A stretch of 64,000 bases of DNA from Lineus longissimus (lineage: Eukaryota; Nemertea; Pilidiophora; Heteronemertea; Lineidae), in the NCBI RefSeq assembly GCF_910592395.1, contig NC_088312.1:7190001-7254000 (forward strand), read 5' to 3'. The position numbers were made by a program, and so were the translations under genes. How positions within the stretch are numbered: position 1 is the stretch's first letter; every line of letters begins with the position of its first letter. Below, in pieces: positions 14,401 through 28,600 of the stretch. The notes under the pieces were generated by a model. The model was given only the letters and a program-made list of their open reading frames with translations, was not told where the DNA came from and made no database searches.

Positions 14401-15330
14401 GTAGTTGGCTACACTAAGCCCTAACCCAGCGTGCTCACAAAATGTCATCCTGCAGTTGGACCACGACAAACAAAAGCCAGGCCAGACAAAAAGTAATACA
14501 TCATCACCTTCTGCCAACAAGTGACCAGGCACCAGGCTAATTTTGTGAAGATCCCTGGAAGGACCTTTCTTTAACCTGGAGAGCACTTAAAACAGAAGCA
14601 GCTGCGGCTCTAATTAGCTTCCCGGGAACTGCGTCATCCCATAACAGTCACCCTACAGTAAAGCAACCCAAGTGTTTGGAAGCTGCAAGGGGTCATTGTA
14701 TCCACATTCAGAGGCATATTTGACGATGAACACCAATATATGTCCTCCTTCTGCATCAAGCGAGGACGAGTCCTCCTACCATATCTGCCAACGAATGTTG
14801 TCATTCCTTATCCATATAACACATCACCACTGGAGCTATTGACATCAAACATGACAGAAAGCAGCTCCTTGAGGCGCCGTTTTCGTATAGTGACATGATC
14901 TTTATTGCTGGTACATTTTCTGCTTGACTGAAGATAATCTATAAGCAATTCTTACAATGATACGAACGACACAGCGGTGGTGATTTAGTACATGAAACAA
15001 ATGTGATACTTGGCATAGCTGTTGTAAGTAAGGTTCCATCTGCATTTGAAAATGTCCACCCTGACCCTGTGGGCACCGCCAATGCAGCATATGAATACAT
15101 TATCAATTACATGAAACGGAAACTATTGAATGATTTTTATGATCACTCAGCAGCTCTATGCATAATGGCAAAGAGAAGCTGCAAATAATCATGACAAGGA
15201 ACAGTTGCCACACCCATTCTGAAGCGGAGCGAAGCCTTATGAAGACCTTGTGGACAGGCGTATTAATATTTGCTCACAAAATTTCATTGGTTTAAGAAAC
15301 CTTATTAGTGAATATGATTTAGCTTTGAGT

Positions 15331-15385
15331 GGGACTTTAGGCAGAAGCAAGGGGTCAAACTGATGGTCTTCATCAGGTGCCCAGT
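15331..15385. mobile_element. dispersed GGGACTATAGGCAG-family element, copy C (left end)
   Basis: GGGACTTTAGGCAGAAGCAA, then GGGGTC and TGGTCTTCATC, resemble the first 55 bases of copy A (GGACTATAGGCAGGAGCAGG with GGCCATCTTCGAG). Only the left end is recognisable. Confidence 0.35.
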
Positions 15386-18300
15386 ATAAAAACCACATAT
15401 AGCGTTGCTAGTATGTACCATTAGTTAAAGCGGTTATGTTCTCTTCAATGATAACTATGCCTAGAGATAGTTTTCATACACAGTAAGGTAGGAGAGAACC
15501 CTACTGGTAAGTTCTTGTAACGTAATCAGACCCACCTGGCTGCTGTCTACTTGTGTGTGTAGATTCCTTTTAAAGCGGTGGTGGTCATCTAACTTCCGGA
15601 ATAACTGATATGAACTAAATATAACCTGTCCACATAACATATGACGAAGCCAACCAAACACCACTTGAGTTGGTGCAAATTGTAAAAAAAGCTCCTTGCA
15701 GTATATTTTGGTTTGTCAGCGAATGAAATCAATCTGATGCTCTCCTACATTTTCTATGAAACGTCTTTGATACAGGATATATCCATCTTTGATTGTCAGC
15801 AAACATCACCCATGGCACTCAAAACAAAATATTAATACTGAGCTTGTTATCATAGCTAGCGAGTTCAATAACAAGCCATGAGCTATGACATGACACGTTG
15901 TGTTTTATATAGTGTCACTTCAAGTGGCTTATTGCTGCCGTGTACTGTAATATCCCGAGGCCTAAGAGTGCAAGCTTTCTTGGTGAGCAAAGATACATGG
16001 CATTAACTGTTTATGAACGTGTTGTTAGATTTTTTTGCCAGATACTCGCATGACAGGTCTAACAATAAGAAGGAGAGGATGCTACAGTAAGCTCATGTGT
16101 CTGTGGAAGCTTCGGTTATGCATGAATTCACTGATGCACTAGTCTCCTCTTTCTATGTATTTGTGAAAACTCATCAGAGTCTTGATTCAACGGTTTTCAT
16201 TAATCAAATTTACAAATACATTCGTCAGTCATGTAAAAGAACATGTGTACGTTGGCAATTTGAGAAATATAAAGCAACTGCAATGATGATAACATGAATA
16301 TAAAATTAGATATTTTATTCTGTTTATTCTATTCATATACGTATACCTCATTTTAATGCCTACAGAGCACTATTACTGATATTCATCGGCCTTGGTGGAT
16401 GCCCCAAATGACAGTCTTCACAGATTTATTCATCATCAGTTTTCAATGAGAATGCTATCTTTGTTATAGATTTGAGATTTTTCAGATAGAACTTCTTTTG
16501 AGAAAAATCGTCAAATAATCACCAAACACTCATAAGTTGCAATCGTAATACAAGAAGCTATCATACATGTCCCAATAGCCACGGTGTAAATGAAACTTCC
16601 AAATTAGATTTACTTTGATAGCTATAATGATTACTTATCATTATTACCTTATCCTATCCTATCCTATTAACTTATTGGTTTAACAATAATAACCTGATTC
16701 AATTTTCCAAATATGATTTCCATCCGCCTAAATTAGATCTCTCGCATTTCCCATGCCAGTTCTGCGCCACAACCTTTATCAACAAGTTCTGTTCAGTGAC
16801 AGTTATTACAGAGACAAGCTTTTATACTAACCCCTATTATCTTGCAATTACTCTTACAATTAAGTCTTTGACTTGCTGAGGATATTGGATGATCAAATGA
16901 ACAGAATGAATATGTGGTCAAAGATAACAGTCGCAACGTTAATCAGTTCAAAAGTAAAAGCTACAGCATGCTTAACGACTTAATTTTTTTCCTCTATTTT
17001 ACTGGAAATATGTTTCATTTTCAACACATGAACTCCACTACTGATGCCTGTGTAAGCCACTCTGGCTCACGCCTGAGGCAAACTTTAATGGACTTCATCC
17101 ATAGTATTGACACACAGTGTAAGTTTCAAAGGCTGACTAACCCTCAGTGCATTGCAAGGAGTGTTGCCAGGAAATGCATTTTGATATATATATATCTCTT
17201 GGTTAACTCTAACTACTAGGCTAACTGAAAAAATGTATGCTTCGCAATATACCGAAAATGACCATCACTCATTGTTATTCGACAAGATATCAATCATTTC
17301 GTCAGGCATTAAACCTTGTCAAAATAAAATCAATTTTTTTTCAGCTTGGGATTTTCTTGATGAAGGTACTCCGAGCACCAACTGATAAAAAAAATATCTT
17401 TTTGACTAATACGGCGTCAAACATAAACGTACATGTATGTATAACGTATCTCGATCTTTATTGCGGCCCATGGTAACTGAAGTGACCAATGACGGAACGA
17501 ACAATGCACTTTCAATTCTCCCAAGTGACTACTGAGAACTAGCCTGAAAGCCCATCTTTAAACTATTCACTCTTTGATCAAAGCCGCCGCTTTCTTTGAA
17601 GAAGCTTCATCGCAAGGTGGAGTTCTCATGGGGAAAGTCAAGCAGTATATCCAAGAAGAATGGAAATTGATTAGGCTGGTCTAATGGACCATTAGGCATT
17701 ACAGAACGTAGATATGTCCAGAGTACACTCTGTACATTCAATGTGAGGATTTAACCTTGTGAAGGGTTGTCGATCGGGAAAGACGAGATTATCCACAGAC
17801 AGGAAAGCGACGATGACAACTTTATTTATTCTTGGTAAAACCAAAAATATCAGTAAATAAGCTTATATTTTTGTTGAAACTGATCTCATTGAACTGATTT
17901 TGATGTTATGAAGTTGGATTTGATATAAGCTAGTTCAAAGAAGCAACATGCAATCTAGGCTAACATATTAGGCTATTGTAGATTTTAAGCTTCAAATGAT
18001 TCTGGATGCGAAAAATGATGAAGTCACTTAATTGTTGGAGCCAGAACTCGAAATCATATTACTATTCTCTGAAGTGCAGCCATCATCGGTTTCAACTGAT
18101 TAACATAACTTCGTAACATTACATAATTGTACAAATATTTTTCAAATATGTTTATGCGGTGTTTCAGAACATCTTACTCCTAGCTCATAATTGGTTAAAT
18201 TACAATAATGAGTGAGGCTTCTTCCGATTTTTATTCAGATCTTTTCTGAGCGACTTAAAAGTTAACAAAACCACTGTCTCGTCACATCAAAGACGGAATT

Positions 18301-20100
18301 AAAAAGCTGTATCTGTCAACGAAAACAGTATCAAATATCGCGAAAGATGTTGCCCTGGGCAAAACCACTTTATCCATTTGATCTCTATTATTTGAGATTG
18401 CAATTAGAACTTTTCAAAATGTATTTCTAGCCTCCCACAACGATGAAGACTGTTAATTCACTTGCATTGCAGCTCATTCTCTGTGTGGCTTCCTTTGGAA
18501 TATGAGCCCATTTCATAGTATTTCATCTAATGTTTTTCAAAGTAAGTTGTACTTAGTGTTCGTCAGTAGAAAGGTCAGAGCCTTGGCAAGCTGTTGGTGT
18601 GCTTCGATGGTGCAAACAGATCAGTTTTTTCCTCCAAAGGCAGACAGTGACCCAATAATGAAAACATAAAGTACATTTTCCATCAGTTAGATTTCTTGCT
18701 GTTGAACTCGGGAATCTCCAGGACTCCAAAAATATCGTCTCGGAACTTAATGGGAAAAGGGATTGGGACTAAGTTGGCTTAGACAACCAAGTAGAGACAC
18801 AATATATCAATTCATAACTGAAGCACTCATATGCACCTTACGGATTTCTGCCTCGTTTCTCTCTGGCTAATTCAACCATACAATATTTCAATGACCATAC
18901 CATATTATCTCTGCAGGCTCAATAATATGTTCGTGGCATTTATTTCTGCATTCATATGTTGTGGCTATTTATTCATTTCTCGGACAATAACTTCGTGACC
19001 TACGACATTCCCGAGAGTGTCTTCCGGGTACAACGCGCATCAAGACATGATATTAACCATCAAACTGCCGTATTATCGGGCGATCCTATTCAATCCCGTG
19101 GCCAACACTGCTATTTTTTGCATGTAGCATGCAAGACAACCAAGAGAATATCATGATTCTTGGTTTGTAGGATATATTGGAATGGAATATATTGGCAGGT
19201 ACATCTGAATACAATTTTTAACAAGGTTTTCAGTTAGTATGTGTATATATACTCATGTCCATATACTCGGGCTAAATGACCGGAGTAAAAGTGTTAAGTC
19301 GGATGATAACCTATATGATAGTTGATATCAGACTATAAACCGAAACTTTAACTTTTAACTTTAAATGTAACCAAAAGATAAAGAGAAGAAGAAAGTGATC
19401 TGTCAAAGGAACCGATTGATTTACACATGAGACTGAATACATTCAGTCTAAAACATACATATCAAAAGCATGTTCCAAAAAAAGGGCGACTCGGTTATCA
19501 CGAGGAAGTGAATATACAGAGCGAATTAAGTAGATTTCTAACAACTCCAACTATGTTTAAAATAGTAGGTTTTTCTTGTTCAGTACGACTAGTCAGGATA
19601 CCCATCAATTCTTCTCCTGGTGGCTAATTAATGAATGCCTTGCTTGAACATGGTATTTATCTAACTTGCAGCTTGCAACTTTGTTCGTGTGGGGAACTCA
19701 ATGCCGCTTTACAAAATCATGTAACCTTTCCCTTATCATGTAACTTGAAGCGTAATTGCAGAATACAGCTAGTCAATCTAGGTCGTTGTATTTAAGTTAG
19801 ATAAACGGACCATCCTCTCTGATAAAGAAGCAGTTAATGTCATGAATCAGTGGAGTCTGCCATCAATTATTCTACATGAGACCTCAAACCAAGTAGAGGT
19901 ATCTCCAATAAAACAACATAACCTTCTAAGAAATCTAAATTCTTTGCGTGTTGTGTGTAATTAATCAATTTCGATTGCACTGGCTTGCTTAATATTTCAT
20001 ATCCTTCCTTCAATTAGTATGAAGGTGAATTATTCAGATCTTTAAACCCCATCCTCGTGGTGATTTCTGGACTTGTCATAAAAGAAGTAATGTGCGTGTC

Positions 20101-20230
20101 AAATAATTTCTCATGTATTGGATACTTTGGGTCCTAAAGTGCATTTTGATTAATATAACGATGTTAAATATTTTCTCATGTACATTGTATTTGATGAGTC
20201 CTATAAGTGCATTCTAATGATACTGATGTT
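20101..20230. repeat. tandem duplication, two 65-base units
   Basis: Units 20101-20165 and 20166-20230 are the same length and align without gaps, from AAATA-TTTCTCATGTA to GATGTT. They share CTCATGTA, GTCCTA and AGTGCATT at matching positions. Confidence 0.8.
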
Positions 20231-22716
20231 GTGTGTGTACTTAAAAGTGATTAACAAAGCATTTAATAAAACACTCGTATGTGCCAGTCACTTTAGAGGT
20301 TGATGCTGAATAAAAAGTAATGACGTAATAAAAAGTAAGGATACTTGGATGATAAAACGTTCTGAAACCATAAACCGTTTCTATGCAGCAACTTGGCTCA
20401 TGTGTTTAACATCGATAAAGGGAATTTTCTTTGTAAAGTAGACCTTCGAGATGGGTTAATATGGTAAGCAAGCTTTCTGTCATCATCAAAGGCTAAAGAC
20501 CATTGTTATGATCCATGGATTGAGCATCTTTCATATATTACAGAATGGCGCCTTAACAAATGACATTGCCATCAAAGAGACCGGGACCTTCATAAAGTCA
20601 CCCACTGTATGGAGAACCATATCATATTATGTACTGTTTTTACCAGATTTGGACTTAAAAGTGTCTTGACAAAGGATGAAAGTGACTACAAATAGAAACT
20701 GTTATTCTTATTTATGGACTTTCAGAATTAACCCACAAGGACTGGTGGCCATTGTTGTTAATAGTAAATGTGAAGATATAGGCTACATTAGAGATGAAAT
20801 GGTTCTGAGAACATTGTAATCGCTGTTTCAATTCTTGAAGGATAGATGCGTGGGATTTAGCAGTATCATAGACTTCCCAAATAATTCTACTGGCTACTCG
20901 TCTTTTTCGTCAGCATTTCGTGCTCTGCTCATGGTTTATTTACTGACTGTCCATTTGGGCCGATTTCCTTAATGTTTGATTCTTCTTTAATCTAATTTCG
21001 GCATTTATCAATGGGGGATCTTGACAGGTCAATCACCTCTTGGTTTTGGGTCTTAATCAGAATCCAAAGCAAACCTGACGTAAATAATTTTTTTATTTTG
21101 TTTACTATGATAGTCAGAAAAAGACACCCATGTGAATTATACCAAGTAACAACTAGTCAATAGCTCTACAGACCTAGTGTCATGATAAAAAAAGAGTGTT
21201 AAGGAGAAGAATAAGCCATATTCCAGACTAAAGGAGATTTACATTAGCAACATAAAGCAAACATACATCTGATCTCCAGCTAAGTAAAACAGTGTCGATA
21301 CAGTCTTGCCGGTTTCTTTAAGACATGGATCGATTATGACTTGCACAGGAAACGACTCTATGCTGTCATGCACTTGAGTGAGCCTGTTCATTGAAGGGGT
21401 ATAACGCTATAATCCTGTCATCACTTCGCCCTGTGCAGGTGATGGGAGGAATGAACACAACGGCCACGTCAATCAAAATATCTTGACAATGTTGGCAAAG
21501 CTTCGAATATGAGGTGATATGAATTGGAATGACAAAGTTAACACTTTATGACGTGAAGTTTCAAATGCACTTTTATGGGTTTGGTGACCAAAAGGGTCGA
21601 TGGCGACAAGCATGATACCAGATAAGCGACAGCAACAAATAGCTGTCGCCTGTCAACATTACCAAATCTTTCCTGTCTGCATGAAAACTCCATGAAGGTC
21701 ATCGATAGTGTCCGGTTTTTCTGAAGCCGCACTCACTTTGGTCACTTTAGAGAAAGCCAAGCTGGTGCGATAATGCGTCATTGCCCAGTAGACAGTTTAT
21801 CTGCCTTTTCATTACCTTGACTTTATTTGACTCTTTTCCGATAATCCCAGCGCTGACACTAAGAACTTGCGCTGATTCTCAGGGCCATAGATACATTTTT
21901 CACCTGGACTTTCTCCAGATTAGATGTGCTTAGATTTCTTCCATAATAGTCGATTAAGCGTTGTTCTATCAACCGTCTCTAAAGTATATTTTATATTCTA
22001 TGATATTCTATGCTTGAGTGAATTATAACAGTTCAAATATTGACTCAGTGCAAATGTGATTGGACAGAATGATATTTTTATGCGCCCCGCTCGTCAATTT
22101 TAGAATCGCTCATCGCCTTCTCACAAAAGCCCTGCAGGGGGTATCGTGATTGAAAATCACGTTGACGACAAACGGGCATGAAAAACGGTTCGCAGCAAGA
22201 CAACTCCATTCATCACCATACCGTTTGACATTCTCACAGTTAAAATTGACGCGTTAACGCCTAAGAGTCAGTTTCACCTTAAATGTGATTTCGACTTTTC
22301 ATTACCTGTAGCATTTTTTACTTTTTTTTCTCAGCTGGGTTTGATAGGGTTTATTTCGATCGTTTCGGATAATGTTGAAATTTAAAAGGACTTCCCATGG
22401 GCACAAGGGATCAATGGGTTGATATTGAAATGTTATTGATGGTGAACTACACTTGAATTTGATTTGATGCGGTGAGACGTTATAACATTTTAAAGCATCA
22501 AAAATTAGTTGTTACCATGAAGAGATTGCTATTTTTTTAGTTAATTTTTTTGAGGGAGGGAGTTAATGGAAAGTTTGGTAACTACATATCATAGATTTCA
22601 ACCATTAAAGGTTTGGTGTGAAATGAAAGATACAAGTGTTTGGTAAGTTTAAGTTTCATTCGCCAAATGTTGGCAGTATAATAAAACATAAAAATGCTAA
22701 ACTACATTCCTTGGTA

Positions 22717-22742
22717 TAATTTCTAATTATTATTAGAAATTA
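22717..22742. repeat. perfect 11-base hairpin with 4-base loop
   Basis: TAATTTCTAAT, loop TATT, then the exact reverse complement ATTAGAAATTA. Short and AT-rich, but without mismatch. It is in a gene-free region. Confidence 0.7.
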
Positions 22743-25589
22743 CTAAACGCTGTTCAGATTCAGACACTGAATACCAAGCACGTCTCAGTTTCTCATGAAT
22801 CTTTGATGAAAAACTGATGTAAAATTTAAACCAAAGTTGGATCAAACACGATCTCTAATTACATGTATAAATTATTACTAAGTGGGCTTGCGACGATCTT
22901 CTTGTTCGAAATCATGCATCTAGTATGATCAAAAAGGATCGGTGATCGGTACTTAGTTTGGTCCTCATCTGACAACATGTTCTATGGTAAAACATATCAT
23001 TGCTCAAAGCTAAAGAATTACCTCCCCAAATCCTGTCCGAAAACATACACTACACTACAGCTAACTCCGATAATTACATTTTCGCAATGCAAATTTGCGC
23101 CCAAAAGCTCACGAAGGTTAATGCCTACACGTACATAATATAGTTGCCTCCTGGAGTATACCGAAAGCTCACAAAGTTACACATGATATTACAATCTAAA
23201 CGCTCGCAAAACGACACTTCAAAATAATCATTAACAGCCCTTATAAAATTGGACTAGATTCTTGATAGAAATAAGTCATATGTGCGTAATCTGTTGCACT
23301 ATTCTCACGAGGGTTCTGATGAGAATACTGTAATTAACTGCGTGAATGAGAGCCAATAATTGAACAAGAACTGATGCTGCAGTTGATCAGATAACCAGGT
23401 CTGGTGTGGTCACAGTTGATAAACCTCATTAGACGTGAGGGAGAACATGGATAACCACGGCTGCGCTGGACTTTTTCCCCATTAGTATGGGATGCTTTGG
23501 CTAATTTCGACGAGTCAATAGTCATTACTGTGGTCATTCCTATAGATGACCAATCCTTTGTTATCGGGAGTTAACAAGGGAAAGGGGAACATTAAGAAGA
23601 TACATTGTCTGCAGGGTACCAGGCGCATTGGTGCCAACGTCGATCCCGTTGAGAGTTAAATATTGCGGCTGTGAGGAAAGGGAAAGAATCACTACCCCGG
23701 TCAAGAAGCTAAATAAAATACTCACAAGATTCTTGGTAAATTAATGGAGGCCCTTTGCCAGCAATAAATTATAGTTGTTTTAAATCTAACGCTACCTTGG
23801 CTGGTTCCCACTCTTTTTTTGTGGGAATCCATGTTTTAATTACATTGTGCCAGCTTATATAGGTGAGGAAACTGTAGGCACTTCTGCCAAGAAATTTTAA
23901 GGGAAGGAAAATCTTGCCCAGGATTATTTGCAACTGGTAGATTTATGTTTTTAGTCAAAGAACGGATCCACTGAATCATATATTGTCAATTACAGTATAT
24001 AAGTTATACCCGAATGCGATCCTCCTGAGAAGACAAATTGATGCTCCAAAAATAATCTTGGCGAAAAACAAAGGCCCAGATAGAATGTTTATTAATACCT
24101 CTATGTTTCCGGTCAACCGCCTCATTTAGGGTGTCAGTTGACATACGCACTAAGTCGCGTGTTTATCGTTAATTAATTAAAAGGCAGCACAAAAATCAAT
24201 AGCTTGAATCCAGATGGATATTATTAATAAGCCATCCGTGCTGAGATAAGTCTACCTTAGCTGATGGAATTGGATGACCCGCGATGGATCCGGATCAGTT
24301 AATCCCAGTCTAATGTGTCGGGAAGTCTTCTGTGCACTGTCGTGATGAACCGACGGAAAACTAGTAGATATTTGCAACACGAGAGCCAAACCCGAGGCCG
24401 CGTCATTGCTTCGATGAGGCTAGGGAAGGGCACGTTTAATACGGCCTTGTTTGAGGATATGTAGAGAGTGTTCTTTCGTGTGGCATGAGATATTGTTGAA
24501 ACTTTTGTTCTGTGAAAAATCAATTGAGCAACAGTTATAATTTCTCCTGGATAGATGATATTTACAACGGTATTCTATATTTCACTTGCTTTTTCTCTGG
24601 CTGTCATATGCAAGGGATTTCGAAATCTAGCTGCTAAATCTATAAGGGTCATCAGTCGTTATGATACATTTGATTAATAAGGCCGCTAGAAATTTAAAAA
24701 ACAAACTCCACCAAAAACACCCCATCAACGGCCTCAGTTGAAATTTTGAAGAAGGGTGATGATAGAAATGAATATACCTAGATGACCGGCATCCCTTGAC
24801 ACTATTTTCCTGGGGAGATCCAGGAATCTTATCAACAACCTGTTCCTGGATATAATCCTGAACTTACGATGGCAAGATTGGTTTTCGCACACCAATCTTC
24901 CAAACGGGGTTCAGTTTACTGTATACCAGTGTGTTAAACATTACATCAACCTTGCCGTTGGAGATTGGTATAATGACAATACCAGACATGTGTATCTATC
25001 TTGCGGAGAATACAATGTAATTTTCTTAAGGAACGATCGCAATAAGAAAAGCTTTTCATGCAAAGATGAGTCATGATTATCTAGGGAAGTCTAGCCAAGT
25101 CTGTGTGTATGTCTGGGTGGTGAATTATCACAGAATTACCAAGATGCTATCGAATGAACCATACTGAATGATAGTGCGTTTGACTACTGATGCACGTATA
25201 CACATGAACTAAAACAAACAAATCCAGTATACCAGCTTGTTTGGCGGACTTGAATATTGAAAGGCCGTTTGCGGGCGTTCCAGGGGAATTGAGAAGGCCA
25301 GTTGAGGCTGCTGGAAACCTTGAGAGAGCTAAGGGGTAGTCATAACCTTGCGGATATCAATGCGGACTATAAAACCTATTACTTATATGTACCACAGTAA
25401 AGAGAAACATGGGTAAATTGACTATTCCAAAATGCTATAACTCTTATTGAATTATCATGTTTGGGCGCAATTTCCACCACGAAAACTCAAACTCTACGGT
25501 ATCGTTAGAAACTGCATGTTGAGTGCCGTCGAATCCATTTCACAGATGCCGAACACATTAATGGCCTATTTTTCTCTCCCCATCATCCT

Positions 25590-25681
25590 AGTTACGGACA
25601 GTGTCAGTATAGTTCAACAATTACGGGCAGTTTCAGTATTTATTCCAACAATTACGGACAGTTTCAATAATCAATCCAACA
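25590..25681. repeat. three tandem copies of a 30-31-base unit
   Basis: Three units of pattern ATTACGGACAGTTTCAxTA, each ending TxCAACA, start at 25590, 25620 and 25651. The array creates part of a 100-codon plus-strand frame that is otherwise not gene-like. Confidence 0.75.
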
Positions 25682-28600
25682 TTTTATGTTATATTTTTTG
25701 CTGTTGGAATACAGTAGTCTATGACATGTATGCTTGCAATCGCCAATAATGATGCAAGTCAGCAGGACATCTCTAAAAAGTTATATTTTGGAGATCGAAC
25801 ACAAGATGAATACAAAGCTTAAACTAATCAGCCATCTAAAGGGTTAGACCTTAAGCAGGTTTTGATTCCTGTCCTTATCTCGTACCTCGTATATGACATT
25901 CTCATTGTGTAGAAGCTATAAATACCAAACGAAGCCACAGAAATCTCTCTCCAGATGAGATATGCAGAATATTTACCATTGCGCCCTTGGGTGCACATTC
26001 TCGCGGACATACCACAAAGCCACATATCATCTCGTGACTTGTTGCAGAACTAATAAAATCGGCGGTCAGCCGACGGAGATGTCTTGCGAACGAGTTCAGG
26101 GACAATCGGATGATTGGATTGTAACGGGCTTTCTCGAAGCAGGGTGATTGGAACGAGCACAAAATCTCATCTTATGAAGCATTTTCTTATTAGATATTAT
26201 TGATGCACATACGATATCATGGGCTTTAAGGTTACTCGGGCAAGGTGCTGTTTTGTTGCTTGCCTCATTTGCTTTTCCCCTGTGCTTCTGGAATAGTGCG
26301 TTAGGGCCTTGAACTTCTAATAGCAGGAGCATTTGAACAGCATGGAATCTTTCATTCCAGTTTCTTCTCACTGAACAATGATAGTTGTACCTTTCGCAAC
26401 ACTTCAAAATCGATGAGGTTACTGTGTTAACGACTATAACAGAACCAAATTACCCATTTCGTAAAAAATACATGTACTTAATCTGTTGCAGATGCACTGT
26501 TAAGGAATTAGACGCTTGGCCTATTTGACCTCTTAGGCATTTCGTTAACCTGGTAGTCTTGGTTTGTAGTCACCCGTTGGCCATACTGGCGCCCACTGTA
26601 TTTGATTACCTCGAAGTTGTATTTGGAGGCAATAAAGCTACCAAAACCAATGAGATAAACGACCTTGCTCTTTTCCTCATATCAATTACATGTATGACAA
26701 CGTACCTATATATGCCTATATGATGCACTTTCCGCTACATTCGGCTATTACCAACAATTTGGCCAACCGAGAGGACCAATTCTCTGACCGCAATTATAAC
26801 TATTAAATGCACCATTATCTTTAAAACCGTTCACATAATTATGATAAATGAATACATGTACTTGTCAACAAGTCAGTAGAAATTACCACGTTCGATGTAT
26901 TATTATACCATTTAATTAGAGTCGGAGTTTGATTGTGAACCGAATCGCTTTGAGTTGCGGTGATGGTTATATATATAGAGCAGGGCTGCTGGCATATAAT
27001 TACCAATGCCTATATAATTGTTAAAGTTAACGATGAAGTGCTGGTGATATCTAAAAGTAGTATGTCGTTGATGTGGGAGTTATTTCTTTATATTTCTTCA
27101 ACACTTACAAAATGAAGGCACCTGATATGCAGAATCCTTGCGAAAAAATATTTTATAAATATTGCAGTCCTGGTCAATTTCATTTATCAGAGAGAGAAAA
27201 AGACTATAATTGGCATATCAATTTAATGGCTCTAGCCCTGATGATGTGGTCAGTGCTCCTGGGTTTCTAGGAAGACGGAGCATCAGGCAAGGTGTGTGTG
27301 CAACCTGAAATAAGATATCTATTCAGAACTATATATACATGTACATACATCATTCAGAATATCGTACGCATTACTCCCATCCCTTATAGCGAAACTGAAT
27401 TACTTCCTTCGGCGAAACCAATTATAGAGGCAAACTGAACTTAGATTAATAGTGACAATCTCTAATTTGTCATTATGCATATATGAACCAGTGAAATATA
27501 AAGATGATTACGCCAGTTAAGCCCATCATCATCTTTTTGTATTAGGTCCATTCAGGTTTTGTTGACTCGTTGCGCCCGTCACATGAAATTTCCTGAGATG
27601 GTTAGGTTATAGTGCACAGCCGAAGGTGATGCATGATTTAACAGAGGTACGATTTCCTGATCTGCTTCTGCCGTGGAAACTTTAGGGATGGCTTGTCCTG
27701 CTAAATTCTGAATGTGAGGATGCTGTAACTTGTATTACTTTATCTATATGCTACATCATAAACGATGTGTGACATTGAAATGTAGGTTAATGTAATAGCA
27801 TATCTACTGTTATGTTGTGTATCATTTATATCATCAGACGAGGCCCTGTTGTTGGAAAAAGTTAGTTCAAAGAAAAAATCTAAATCAAAAAACTAGATTC
27901 ATTAAGACATTAAGAAAATCCACAAGAAAATCGAGGTCTGACAAATGATGAGAAATAAGTTTGTCTAACGACAAAAGAGTTTCGTATCGAGCGAGTATGA
28001 TGAAACGTCATCTAATCCTAATAACATGGTATGAAGTATAGGAATGGGACAGAAAAACGTCTCCAGTGAACTGACCGGGAAATTAATTATCGATTCTAGG
28101 GATTCAGAGCGAAGGCAACTTTGAGGTTACATGACTCCAAAAGAAAACTGTGGCAACTGATGACAACATTGGTGTAGGGTATCACCAAGGGTAGATGTCG
28201 TGGCTTAAGGGTTCTTACTAAATGCGATATAGTTGCCCGAGAAAGTAATCACCATGGAGGTAATCTAGACAACGTAGTATTGGTCCTGCGAACCTCTAAA
28301 GTTATTTTTCACCAATGCAGCTTTGGTCATTTTTGGTAAAGGTGGATTTAAGCTAATTGGTAGATGGATGTTGGAAAGGCTGCAACTGAAAACGACCTTG
28401 ACCTGTGCTATCTGTATTGGCGGCTCAGTCACAGCCACAAGATCAATAGTTATTTCGTACCTAACAGAATAGCAGTAAAAAATTATTTCAAACTGATATT
28501 TTTATCAATACATACTTCATTCCAGATTGCAAAATGGAATTGTGACCCATTGATTTTCTTTCAGTGCATTTCAAAACAACTGTAGCCCACCTTTCAAAAG